A stretch of 64,000 nt of DNA from positions 1-64,000 of the forward strand of contig NZ_JAAQOM010000018.1 in assembly GCF_011682055.1 (NCBI RefSeq), read 5' to 3'. The stretch comes from Telluria antibiotica (GTDB lineage: Bacteria > Pseudomonadota > Gammaproteobacteria > Burkholderiales > Burkholderiaceae_D). Of the stretch, positions 51,382 to 59,524 are shown one piece after another. The first letter of the stretch is position 1. Each line of letters starts with the position of its first letter. The position numbers and the translations under genes are program-made. Below the pieces are notes generated by a model, which made no database searches, was not told where the DNA came from, and worked only from the letters and a program-made list of their open reading frames with translations.

Positions 51382-52550
51382 TACTTGCTTCCCGTTTCAC
51401 CTCGATACGCCTGCACACGCTCGCCTTGGCCCAGCCGCTGTCTTCCGAAGACTGCATGGCACAGTCGATGCCGGACGCGAGCCCGGTCAAATGGCACCTC
51501 GCGCACACGACCTGGTTCTTCGAAACCTTTATCCTGGAGCAGATCGAACCGGATTTCGCCCCGTTTCACCAAGACTTCCGCTTCCTGTTCAACTCGTATT
51601 ACAACGGTATCGGCGCACGCCATCCTCGTGCCCAGCGAGGGCTGTTGACGCGTCCCTCGCTGGCAGAGATTCAGGCCTACCGCAACGACGTCGACGAACG
51701 GATCCTGCGCCTTCTGGCGCCGCGGCCGGACGACCGCGGCCTTGCCGAACTCGTCACACTCGGCCTGCACCACGAACAGCAGCACCAGGAACTGATCCTT
51801 AGCGATGTGAAGCATCTATTGGCACAGAACGCGCTTTATCCCGTCTACAGTCCTGACGCACCGCATGCCGGTCGTGCGACCGGGCCCGCGCGCTGGCGAG
51901 CCTTCGAGGGCGGCGTGAGGGTCCAGGGTTTTGATGGCGAGGGCTTTTGCTTCGACAACGAGCTGCCGCCCCACCGTGTGTTCGTCGAACCGTTTTCCCT
52001 GTCCTCGCGCCTGGTGACCAATGGCGAATTCCTGGCGTTCGTGGAGGCTGGCGGCTACCGCAATCCGTCGCTGTGGCTGTCCGAAGGCTGGGACACCATC
52101 TGTGCCCGGGGCTGGTCCCATCCGATCTATTGGCGACTGGACGAACACGGCGCCTGGCAGGAATTCACGTTGCGCGGTTCGGCCCCGCTCCAGTCCGACG
52201 AGCCGGTGTCGCACCTGTCCATGTACGAGGCGGATGCCTTTGCGCGCTGGGCCGGCGCGCGCCTGCCGACCGAAGCGGAGTGGGAGTACGCGGCAACCCG
52301 CGGCATCGGAGACCTCGAGCAGCTGTTCGACCACTGCTGGCAATGGACCAGCAGCAGTTATGCCCCCTACCCCGGCTTTGCGGCCGCGCCAGGCGCAGTC
52401 GGTGAGTACAACGGAAAGTTCATGGTCAACCAGTATGTGTTGCGCGGATCCTCGATCGCCACGCCACCGGGACACGCGCGCGCGAGCTACCGCAACTTTT
52501 TCCCGGCTCACGCGCGCTGGCAGTTCAGCGGGCTGCGGCTCGCAAGATAG
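51378..52550 (+). CDS. Ergothioneine sulfoxide synthase (EgtB)
   Basis: This 390-residue non-haem iron enzyme has an N-terminal DinB_2-like domain with the three-His iron site (His43 in AHTTWFFE, His132 and His136 in HHEQQHQEL), and a C-terminal formylglycine-generating-enzyme-like domain (ARLPTEAEWEYAATRG). It joins hercynine to a thiol donor with O2. No egtC (amidohydrolase) or egtE is in the window, so the thiol donor may be cysteine, or the lyase step is supplied elsewhere. Confidence 0.92.
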   Translation: MILASRFTSIRLHTLALAQPLSSEDCMAQSMPDASPVKWHLAHTTWFFETFILEQIEPDFAPFHQDFRFLFNSYYNGIGARHPRAQRGLLTRPSLAEIQAYRNDVDERILRLLAPRPDDRGLAELVTLGLHHEQQHQELILSDVKHLLAQNALYPVYSPDAPHAGRATGPARWRAFEGGVRVQGFDGEGFCFDNELPPHRVFVEPFSLSSRLVTNGEFLAFVEAGGYRNPSLWLSEGWDTICARGWSHPIYWRLDEHGAWQEFTLRGSAPLQSDEPVSHLSMYEADAFARWAGARLPTEAEWEYAATRGIGDLEQLFDHCWQWTSSSYAPYPGFAAAPGAVGEYNGKFMVNQYVLRGSSIATPPGHARASYRNFFPAHARWQFSGLRLAR

Positions 52551-52552
52551 CC

Positions 52553-53560
52553 TCAGGCCGGCAGTACGCAGGCGCCATCGCGCGTCTGCGATGGCGTCTC
52601 GCCGAATGCGGCGCGGTACTGCCGGTTGAACTCGCCAAGGTGGCGATATCCCCATTCGAATGCCACGTCCGCCACGGTCTTGCGCCAGGCAGCCGGCGCC
52701 AGCAGCTCGCGCCTGATGTTCTCCAGCCGCAGCTTGCGTACGTACTGCATCGGCGGCGCTTCGCCTGCGTCCCTGAATGCCCGTGCCAGGGACCGCGGGC
52801 TGCAGCATGCCGCTTGCGCGATATCGGCCAGGGCGATATCGCTGGCGAGGTGCTGGCGGATGAAATCGCTGGCGCGCTCGAAAGCCGTCGACCCGACGTT
52901 CTGCGCGGAGCCGGGTAGCCCGGCGGCGTAGTTGTGGGGCTGGCTGTTCAGCAGCGTCAGCATCAGCATCTGTTCGATGGACGCAAGTTCAAGCATCGTG
53001 CGCGTGTGCGCCCCCGCACCGTTCAAGGTCAACACCAGGAAACGAAGCAGAGACCGCCAGCGCGCTGCGGTATGTGGATCGGACATCGCGGTCTCGAAGC
53101 GAAGCGTGCTACGCGGTGCCCTGCCGTAGGCCTGCCTGAAGAACTGCTCGAGGTGCGACCGGTGAAACCTCAGCTTGAGCACTTCGGTATCCGGCTCGTA
53201 CATGAACACGGGGCGATCTTCTGCGTGCGCGATGATGGTGTCGCCGATATCGACATCGAAGGTACTGCCATCGATCGCGATGCCCGCACGCCCCTTGATT
53301 GCCGTGGTGACGACGACCGCATCCTCCAGGCCGGTCGGCGTGATGTCGACGGCCCTTCCGAATGCGAACGTGGAGATCGAGACCTCGCCGAAGCGGGCCG
53401 CCCGGATCTGCATCTCGCGGTGCGGCTTCGAGGTCCTCGGGTGCGCGAGATAGGAACCCTGGAGTTGTTCGATCACGGGCCTTGCGACCAGGACGTCCGT
53501 CGTCGCCACCTTGCTGAAGCGGTCGGACAGGAACAGGTCCGCCTGGTCATCCGGTCTCAT
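52553..53560 (-). CDS. AraC-family regulator, copy 2
   Basis: This 335-residue protein has the same architecture as the AraC protein at 27752-28762: sensor (about 1-200) with DLFLSDRFSKVATTDV and ISTFAFGRAVDITP, then a double HTH (IALADIAQAACCSPRSLARAF; VADVAFEWGYRHLGEFNRQYR). It is convergent with egtB, only 2 bp separating the stops. Two GGTGAAT repeats 22 bp apart lie 64-92 bp upstream and may be its own binding site. Confidence 0.9.
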   Translation of the reverse strand: MRPDDQADLFLSDRFSKVATTDVLVARPVIEQLQGSYLAHPRTSKPHREMQIRAARFGEVSISTFAFGRAVDITPTGLEDAVVVTTAIKGRAGIAIDGSTFDVDIGDTIIAHAEDRPVFMYEPDTEVLKLRFHRSHLEQFFRQAYGRAPRSTLRFETAMSDPHTAARWRSLLRFLVLTLNGAGAHTRTMLELASIEQMLMLTLLNSQPHNYAAGLPGSAQNVGSTAFERASDFIRQHLASDIALADIAQAACCSPRSLARAFRDAGEAPPMQYVRKLRLENIRRELLAPAAWRKTVADVAFEWGYRHLGEFNRQYRAAFGETPSQTRDGACVLPA

Positions 53561-53623
53561 GTCATCCCTTCTCTACGCCGTCCCTCAAGTATAGGATCGT
53601 CGCGCGCCGCCCGCAGCAAACGC

Positions 53624-53652
53624 GGTGAATGCCGCGGATTGATCCGGTGAAT
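53624..53652. promoter_or_regulatory. Direct repeats GGTGAAT upstream of araC copy 2
   Basis: GGTGAAT at 53624-53630 and again at 53646-53652, 22 bp apart (two helical turns). The second extends to GGTGAATGAAG, identical to the sequence before nagR (37113-37123). AraC proteins usually bind such paired direct repeats. Confidence 0.6.
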
Positions 53653-53661
53653 GAAGACGGC

Positions 53662-54087
53662 TCAGTTCCAGCGTCCAGCCGTCCCGCCCAGGCTGTAGCG
53701 ACCCGCACCCAGCAGTGCCACGGCGATCGCGCCGCCCAGGTACATGCCTTGGAGTTCGAGGGCCCAGCCGCCCGTCTCATTTAACGTAAAAACCTGGCTT
53801 GTATGCACCAGCAGCAAGGCAACGATCATGTTGACGGCCACGACCAGCGCCGCCGGCCGGGTGAAGACCCCGAACAGGATCATCAGCGGCGCAACCACTT
53901 CGCCGATATACACCAGATAGCCGAACGCGCCTGGCAGGCCCGCCTTCTCGAGCATGCCGGTAATGAAGCCGACGCCACCGATGAGTTTTGACACGCCGTG
54001 GAACAGCAGCAGGACAGCGAGAACGACGCGCAGGACCAGCTTGCCCTGGTCGTCGCGTGCGTGCAGTGAGATGTTCGAGTTTTCCAT
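53662..54087 (-). CDS. DoxX-family membrane protein
   Basis: This 141-residue inner-membrane protein has four TM helices (LRVVLAVLLLFHGVSKLIGG; GYLVYIGEVVAPLMILFGVF; ALVVAVNMIVALLLVH; LGGAIAVALLGAGRYSL), typical of DoxX. It is the last gene after the DODA dioxygenase and carboxylesterase. An upstream ATG at 54120 overlaps the esterase stop (ATGA) and would add 11 residues by translational coupling. DoxX (MhqP/CatD-like) proteins occur with quinone- and catechol-stress genes. Confidence 0.88.
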   Translation of the reverse strand: MENSNISLHARDDQGKLVLRVVLAVLLLFHGVSKLIGGVGFITGMLEKAGLPGAFGYLVYIGEVVAPLMILFGVFTRPAALVVAVNMIVALLLVHTSQVFTLNETGGWALELQGMYLGGAIAVALLGAGRYSLGGTAGRWN

Positions 54088-54116
54088 GATCGTTTCCCGT
54101 GTAATCAAAGTTGAAT

Positions 54117-54827
54117 TCATGCGCCGTTGACTGCGCTCGTGTCAGCGTCGAGCTGCCTGCCCAGCCAGCCCTGGAAGTCGCCGATCATGTCGCCGTCCAG
54201 CGCATGGCCGGCGGCATACTCGGTATAGGACAGCGGCACCCCGAGCCCGGTCAGCACCTGGCGGGCGTGGTGTGCGAAGTGGATGCCAAGCGTCTGATCA
54301 TGTACGCCATGACTGACGAACGCCTGTACCTTGCCGAGCGCGGGAACCTGCCGGACCTGCGGCAGTACTTCCGGAAGAATGCGGCCGCTCAGCACGCCAA
54401 AGCCGGCGACGCGCTCCGGTGCCGTCAGCGCGACGCTGGCACTCATGATGCCGCCCTGGCTGAAACCGGCGATCCAGATCCGCTCGGGGTCGACTCCGTG
54501 GTTTGGCGGAAGCCGGTCGATAAAGTCGAGCAACCTGGCGCGCGAATCGTCCGCCTGTGTTGTATTGATGGCAGGTCCCGACGGCGTGAAGCTCACCTGG
54601 AACCAGGCAAAGCGTCCCGGCGCGAGCACCAGTGGACCGCGCAGGAGAATCACGACCAGCCGGGGATCCATCTGCCGGGCCAGCTCGATGAAGCCGCTTT
54701 CATTCGAACCGACGCCGTGCAGGAGCAGCAGGCAAGGCGCGTTCGCCGTCTCGACCTGTGCGGGCCGGAGCCGGTATGCCAGGCCTGTTACCGGCTCGAT
54801 CGTGACGTTGTTCAGTGCTTCAGTCAT
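54117..54827 (-). CDS. Phospholipase/carboxylesterase (MhqD-like)
   Basis: This 236-residue alpha/beta hydrolase of the Abhydrolase_2 family has LLLHGVGSNE near the N-terminus and nucleophile Ser in AGFSQGG. The Asp/His partners are probably in HDQTLG and AAGHALDGDM. It lies between the DODA dioxygenase (10-nt gap) and doxX. The trio parallels mhqO/D/P of Bacillus quinone detoxification. The start MTEALNN at 54827 follows GGAGAACAGC. Confidence 0.88.
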   Translation of the reverse strand: MTEALNNVTIEPVTGLAYRLRPAQVETANAPCLLLLHGVGSNESGFIELARQMDPRLVVILLRGPLVLAPGRFAWFQVSFTPSGPAINTTQADDSRARLLDFIDRLPPNHGVDPERIWIAGFSQGGIMSASVALTAPERVAGFGVLSGRILPEVLPQVRQVPALGKVQAFVSHGVHDQTLGIHFAHHARQVLTGLGVPLSYTEYAAGHALDGDMIGDFQGWLGRQLDADTSAVNGA

Positions 54828-54837
54828 GCTGTTCTCC

Positions 54838-55623
54838 TCATTGAAATGCGAAGGCGTCCATGGCAAGGACGCCATGTTCGACACTTGCGTGCAGTTGCGT
54901 GGCGCCGGCACCCGGCCCGGCCGCGCCCATCGCGACGAACAGAGGCAGCAGGTGCTCTTCGGTCGGGTGGTTGTGCGTGGCGAACGGCGCGGCCCGGCGG
55001 TAGGCCAGAAGAGCGGCGCGGTCGCTGTCCTCCAGGCGGGCCTTCATCCAGGCTTCGAATTCGCTGACCCAGTGCGGCACCGGCGCATCGATGCCCTGCC
55101 CCCGGAATTCGTACAGGTTATGCGTCAACGACCCCGAGCCGACGACCAGCACACCTTCCTCGCGCAGCCCAGCCAGCGCGCGCCCGATGTGTTCATGTTC
55201 CTCAGGGCCTGCCCCGTGGACGACCGAGAGTTGGGTCACCGGGATGTCCGCGTCGGGATACATGAGTGTCAACGGGACCCATGCGCCGTGGTCGAGGCCG
55301 CGCTCGGGGCTGGAGCCCGCCGCGATCCCGCCGGCTTCCAGCAACGCTACCGCTCGCCGGGCGGTATCAGGCGAGCCCGGTGCGGGATATTGGATTTCGA
55401 ACAGCGCGCGTGGAAAGCCACCGAAGTCGTGGATCGTCTGGGGGTACGAGGCCAGGCTGGCTGCGGGGCCGCCCCGGGTCTCCCAGTGCGCCGATACCAC
55501 GACGATGGCCTTGGGGCGGCCCAGCGACTTGCCGAGCCCCTGCAGAAACCGGCGCGCGGGACTGTCCTGCAACGCCAGCATGGGCGAGCCATGCGAGAGA
55601 AAGATGGTGGGAAGTTGAGACAT
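54838..55623 (-). CDS. DODA-type extradiol dioxygenase (LigB/YgiD family)
   Basis: This 261-residue LigB-superfamily protein has the early metal-binding His in FLSHGSPM, the SAHWETRG motif, a DHGAWVPL segment and HNHPTEEHLLPL near the C-terminus. The fold binds Zn or Fe and opens catechol-type rings or DOPA. It is the first gene of the DODA-esterase-DoxX operon, downstream of a LysR gene on the same strand. Confidence 0.9.
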   Translation of the reverse strand: MSQLPTIFLSHGSPMLALQDSPARRFLQGLGKSLGRPKAIVVVSAHWETRGGPAASLASYPQTIHDFGGFPRALFEIQYPAPGSPDTARRAVALLEAGGIAAGSSPERGLDHGAWVPLTLMYPDADIPVTQLSVVHGAGPEEHEHIGRALAGLREEGVLVVGSGSLTHNLYEFRGQGIDAPVPHWVSEFEAWMKARLEDSDRAALLAYRRAAPFATHNHPTEEHLLPLFVAMGAAGPGAGATQLHASVEHGVLAMDAFAFQ

Positions 55624-55708
55624 CGCGAATCCTCATTCATTCGAGCGGTACAGACCGCATCCAGATGTCTCATCTTAACCATCCAAGTTTCCGCGATAAA
55701 TCACCTTT

Positions 55709-56653
55709 TTAGCGCAATACTGTCTCGATATCAGGAACAATCACGGGATGTGTCGCCGATTTCCAGACCGGCTGGGCGAACGCCTCGACCAGGAAGTCGA
55801 TCAACAGGCGTACCTTGGGCGATACGAACTTGCGGGACGGGTAGACCACATAAATGCCCAGTTCGAGCGAATGGTAGCCGAGCATCGTTTCCGCAAGCAG
55901 GCCATTCGCCAGGTCCGGACCGACAATGAACGTCGGCTGCAGGATCAGCCCCTGGCCTTGCAGCGCCGCCGCCCGGCAGGTATCGCCGCTGTTGGTTCGA
56001 ATGCGCGGCACCACCTTCACCGTGACTTCGCCCGCCGGACCGGTGAAGCTCCAGTTCTCGCCGCTGGAGAACAGGCTGTACGAAATCACATCGTGCTGCA
56101 GGAGGTCGTTCGGCTGCGCCGGCCTGCCCCGGCGCTGGAGATAAGCCGGGGACGCGCACAACACCATGCGCGTCGCAGCCAGCTTGCGGCTGATAAGGGA
56201 AGACGTCGGCAACTGGCCGATACGGACCGCCATGTCGAAGCCATCCTCGACCAGATCGACCACACGGTCCGACAACGTGATGTCGAGCGAAAGCTTCGGG
56301 TGCCGTGCCAGAAAGACCGGCCAGAGAGGTGCCAGGTGCATGAGGCCGAAGGTTACGGGAACACTCACCTTCAACAGGCCGGCCGCTTGGCCCGTGCGCG
56401 ACGTGATCTCGGCTTCGGCTTCATCGAGGTTGACGAGCAGCTCGCGGCAGCGCGCATAAAAGATTTCGCCTTCCGTCGTCGGCGACAGCTTGCGCGTGGT
56501 CCGATGCAGCAGGCGTACGCCAAGACGCTCCTCGAGTTCGCTCACGTAGCGCGACACCGCCGCCTTCGACATGTCCAGTACCTGGGTAGCACCCGTAAAG
56601 CTCCCGGCTTCGACGACTGCCGAGAAAACTTTCATTTCAAGAAATTTGTCCAT
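55709..56653 (-). CDS. LysR-family regulator, CrgA-like
   Basis: This 314-residue LysR protein of the CrgA/DmlR-like group has an HTH with SFTGATQVLDMSKAAVSRYVSELEERLG (about 18-45) and the sensor phrase VSVPVTFGLMHLAPLWPVFL. It lies upstream of the DODA operon and divergent from the yceI gene, with a CGGAA-N6-TTCCG palindrome in the shared 125-bp region. It probably controls one or both in response to a quinone or phenol. Confidence 0.9.
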   Translation of the reverse strand: MDKFLEMKVFSAVVEAGSFTGATQVLDMSKAAVSRYVSELEERLGVRLLHRTTRKLSPTTEGEIFYARCRELLVNLDEAEAEITSRTGQAAGLLKVSVPVTFGLMHLAPLWPVFLARHPKLSLDITLSDRVVDLVEDGFDMAVRIGQLPTSSLISRKLAATRMVLCASPAYLQRRGRPAQPNDLLQHDVISYSLFSSGENWSFTGPAGEVTVKVVPRIRTNSGDTCRAAALQGQGLILQPTFIVGPDLANGLLAETMLGYHSLELGIYVVYPSRKFVSPKVRLLIDFLVEAFAQPVWKSATHPVIVPDIETVLR

Positions 56654-56665
56654 TGTCTCAATCCG

Positions 56666-56681
56666 CGGAACAGTTATTCCG
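56666..56681. promoter_or_regulatory. CGGAA-N6-TTCCG palindrome between LysR and yceI
   Basis: Perfect 5-bp arms (56666-56670 and 56677-56681) lie 12 bp upstream of the LysR start and 97 bp upstream of yceI. Spacing and placement fit an autoregulatory LysR half-site pair. Confidence 0.4.
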
Positions 56682-56778
56682 ATTCTATGCCGTTTATCCC
56701 ATCAAGAGAGACTCTTATAGTGCAGTTCCTGCCCATTCGAGTCTGGGCGTCATCTACCGCCAACAAGGATCAACAATC

Positions 56779-57357
56779 ATGAAACCGAAATCCCACATCG
56801 CCCTGTTCGTCGCCGCAATCGCCACCTCCGCGTCTGTCTTCGCGGCCGACATCTATACGATCGAGCCGAACCACACCTATCCCAGTTTCGAAGCCGACCA
56901 CCTTGGCGGACTGTCGACGTGGAGGGGGAAATTCACCAAGAGCAGCGGCAGCATCACGCTCGACCGCGCGGCAAAAACCGGCAGCGTGGACATCACGATC
57001 GACACCGACAGCATCGATTTCGGCAACGCCAAGTTGAACGAACATGTGATGAGCGAGGAGATGTTCGATGTCGCCAAGTATCCCAAGGCCACCTACAAGG
57101 CGTCCTCGATCCAGTTCAAGGGTGACAAACCCGCTGTCGTGAACGGCGATCTGACGCTGCATGGCGTGACCCGGCCGGTCAAGCTCGTGATCGACAGCTT
57201 CAAGTGCATGCCGCATCCGATGTTCAAGCGCGAAGTCTGCGGTGCCAATGCCGTTGCAACCTTCAGCCGCAGCGACTTCGGCATCGACTACGGCACCCGG
57301 ATGGGCTTCAGCCCCGAGGTAAAGCTGGCCATCCAGGTGGAAGCGCTCAAGCAATAA
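56779..57357 (+). CDS. YceI-family periplasmic lipid-binding protein
   Basis: This 192-residue protein has a signal peptide (MKPKSHIALFVAAIATSASVFA, cleaved near 22) and the YceI lipocalin-like beta-barrel (YTIEPNHTYPSFEADHLGG; GDLTLHGVTRPVKL). YceI proteins bind isoprenoid quinones or fatty amides in the periplasm, matching a link to quinone stress. The ATG at 56779 starts the signal. It is convergent with the hydrolase downstream (6-bp gap). Confidence 0.92.
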   Translation: MKPKSHIALFVAAIATSASVFAADIYTIEPNHTYPSFEADHLGGLSTWRGKFTKSSGSITLDRAAKTGSVDITIDTDSIDFGNAKLNEHVMSEEMFDVAKYPKATYKASSIQFKGDKPAVVNGDLTLHGVTRPVKLVIDSFKCMPHPMFKREVCGANAVATFSRSDFGIDYGTRMGFSPEVKLAIQVEALKQ

Positions 57358-57363
57358 GCGCGA

Positions 57364-58365
57364 TCAGCGCTCGAGGAAGGCGCGCAGGTCGGCCGTGAAC
57401 TTGAACGGGTTCTTGAACGCCAGGAAGTGGTCGCCTTGCTCCTGGGCCGTGTACACGTGCAGTTCGCTGTTGGGGATGGCGGAATGGATCCAGCGCTGGC
57501 CCTGCAGCGAATCGCTGTAGACGCCGGTAAAGATCGCGGTCGGCACATTCACCTTGGTACGGATGACGTCGCGCCAGTCGTTCATCGCATGGTCGAACAG
57601 AACCAGTTTTACATGGTCGACATCGTTCTTGACGACGGATTCGGCGAATGCCTCGGAGTTCGCGAACGCAGGCGAATCGCGCAGCATGAAGCGCTGGAAT
57701 GCCTGGCTATTCACGACCAGGGAGCTGACCGGCTTGCCGGTCGTGAAGGCTTCGACCATGCGCTCCGGCGAGCTGGTGATGCCGCCGGCATCGAGCCTTT
57801 CCTTTTCCGACCAGTCTGCATGACTGTAGATCGACGGCGGTTCGTCGATGAACACGGCCTTGTTGATGCCCTTTGTGCCGAACAGGTCGATGTAACTCCA
57901 CAAGACCGCTGCGCCCATCGACCAGCCGCAGTAGTCCACCTTCTTCGCCCCGAGATGATCGCCGAACTCCTTCAGGTCGGCGGCGAAGCGGGCGATGCGC
58001 GCGCCGCGGTCGGTACGTTCGGACAGCCCCTGATTGCGCGGATCGAGGACGTACACGTGGTAATGCTTGCTGAGCAGGTACATCACGTTCACGTACTCGG
58101 CCCCATTCGCCGACCAGCCGGGTATGAAGACGAGGGGCTTCCCCTTGCCGGCCTCCCAATACGACAGCTTGACACCGTCGCTGGTGGTAAAGGTATTGAT
58201 CTGCAGGTCCTTGAAGTCGGATAGCCGCGCCGGCAGGCCGTCGACCTTGTTCGGGAACGTGAAATCCTTGCCGATGACGGAAATCGCCGGTGCGGCCGCG
58301 GCACTGCCGACGGCAAGCGCCAGGGCAAAGCCGGCCAGGGCGCGGTTGATGAAAGTTCGTTGCAT
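57364..58365 (-). CDS. Alpha/beta hydrolase, exported
   Basis: This 333-residue protein has a signal peptide (MQRTFINRALAGFALALAVG, cleavage near 25 AAA-AP) and an alpha/beta hydrolase fold: PGWSANG oxyanion region, nucleophile Ser149 in CGWSMG, catalytic His in QGDHFLAF. It resembles non-haem chloroperoxidase/esterase-type hydrolases. It is divergent from a LysR gene, whose operator-like repeats lie between them. Substrate unknown. Confidence 0.87.
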   Translation of the reverse strand: MQRTFINRALAGFALALAVGSAAAAPAISVIGKDFTFPNKVDGLPARLSDFKDLQINTFTTSDGVKLSYWEAGKGKPLVFIPGWSANGAEYVNVMYLLSKHYHVYVLDPRNQGLSERTDRGARIARFAADLKEFGDHLGAKKVDYCGWSMGAAVLWSYIDLFGTKGINKAVFIDEPPSIYSHADWSEKERLDAGGITSSPERMVEAFTTGKPVSSLVVNSQAFQRFMLRDSPAFANSEAFAESVVKNDVDHVKLVLFDHAMNDWRDVIRTKVNVPTAIFTGVYSDSLQGQRWIHSAIPNSELHVYTAQEQGDHFLAFKNPFKFTADLRAFLER

Positions 58366-58418
58366 GGTTTTAGGTCCTTGTCGTCTGGCGGTGCGCCGAT
58401 GAATAGAGTCACTGTACA

Positions 58419-58478
58419 ACCTGAAACACAATACGATAAATAGGTGATATGCTTTAATACCTGAAACAGGGCATTTCA
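58419..58478. promoter_or_regulatory. Two ACCTGAAACA repeats 40 bp apart, plus TGAAA-N7-TTTCA
   Basis: ACCTGAAACA occurs at 58419-58428 and 58459-58468, exactly 40 bp apart. The second copy also forms the inverted pair TGAAA (58462-58466) and TTTCA (58474-58478). All lie between the divergent hydrolase and LysR genes and are probable LysR binding sites. Confidence 0.55.
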
Positions 58479-58479
58479 A

Positions 58480-59394
58480 ATGGATCGCTTATTAAGCATG
58501 ACGGTATTTGCCAAGGCCGTCGAACTGGGCTCGTTTTCCTCCGCTGGCGAGGCCATGCACATGTCATCCCAACTGGTGGGCAAGCACGTACAAACGCTTG
58601 AACACCACCTTGGGGTCCGCCTCCTGAACCGGACGACGCGGCGCCAGCACCTGACCGACATCGGCGCAAGCTACTATGAGCGGGTCAAGGTGATCCTGGC
58701 GGAAGTGGAGTCGGCGGAAGGACTGGCCGCGGAGACGCGCGCCATCCCGCGCGGCCGCCTGCGCGTGAATGCCTCGGTGACCTTCGGGGTGCATGCGCTG
58801 GCACCGCGGTTGCCCGAATATCTCGCCGCCAATCCTGAAGTGACGGTGGACCTCTCGCTGTCGAACGGTTACGTGGACGCGATCGACGAAGGCTTCGACA
58901 TCGTGTTCCGAATCGGAGAACTCGCCGACAGCAGCCTGATCGCGCGCGAACTCGCGCCCTACCAGTTGGTGCTGTGCGCCGCGCCGGCTTATCTGGAACG
59001 CCACGCTCCCATCCACACGCCGCACGACCTGTCGCACCACGAATGCCTCGGGTTTTCCCACACCGAACTACGCACGCACTGGACGCTGGATGGTCCAGAC
59101 GGACGCATCACGGTCCCTGTGTCGGGGCGCTTCATGACAAACCATGGCGAAGCCATGCTCGCCATCGCGTCGAACGCCCTCGGCATCATGCTGCAGCCGC
59201 TGGAACTGGTGCGCGCGGAACTGGCCGCCGGCCGCCTCGTGCAAGTGCTCCCGGAATACACCGCGCCGAAGCGGCCCATGCACATCCTGTATGCGCCGGA
59301 TCGGCGCCTGACACCGAAGCTGCGCAGCTTCATCGACTTCGCACTGGCCACATTCGGACCTGGCGGCGGCGCTACGCGGCCCTGCGACCAGTGA
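58480..59394 (+). CDS. LysR-family regulator, CrgA-like
   Basis: This 304-residue LysR protein has an HTH over residues 5-60 (SFSSAGEAMHMSSQLVGKHVQTLEHHLG) and the sensor pattern RLRVNASVTFGVHALAPRLPEYLA. It is transcribed away from the exported hydrolase, with repeats in the 114-bp gap, and is probably its regulator. It could also affect the alcohol dehydrogenase 130 bp downstream. Confidence 0.9.
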   Translation: MDRLLSMTVFAKAVELGSFSSAGEAMHMSSQLVGKHVQTLEHHLGVRLLNRTTRRQHLTDIGASYYERVKVILAEVESAEGLAAETRAIPRGRLRVNASVTFGVHALAPRLPEYLAANPEVTVDLSLSNGYVDAIDEGFDIVFRIGELADSSLIARELAPYQLVLCAAPAYLERHAPIHTPHDLSHHECLGFSHTELRTHWTLDGPDGRITVPVSGRFMTNHGEAMLAIASNALGIMLQPLELVRAELAAGRLVQVLPEYTAPKRPMHILYAPDRRLTPKLRSFIDFALATFGPGGGATRPCDQ

Positions 59395-59524
59395 TTCCAA
59401 ACAGGATGTTTGGAGTGTCCAAGCGGATTGATGATTTATCCGCAAGGTAAGCCCACCCTATAGTAGCCGGCGCGGAGGCATCCACCTTTTCGAGCTGCCT
59501 CCCTTTCCAGAGGAGGTACCGAAC

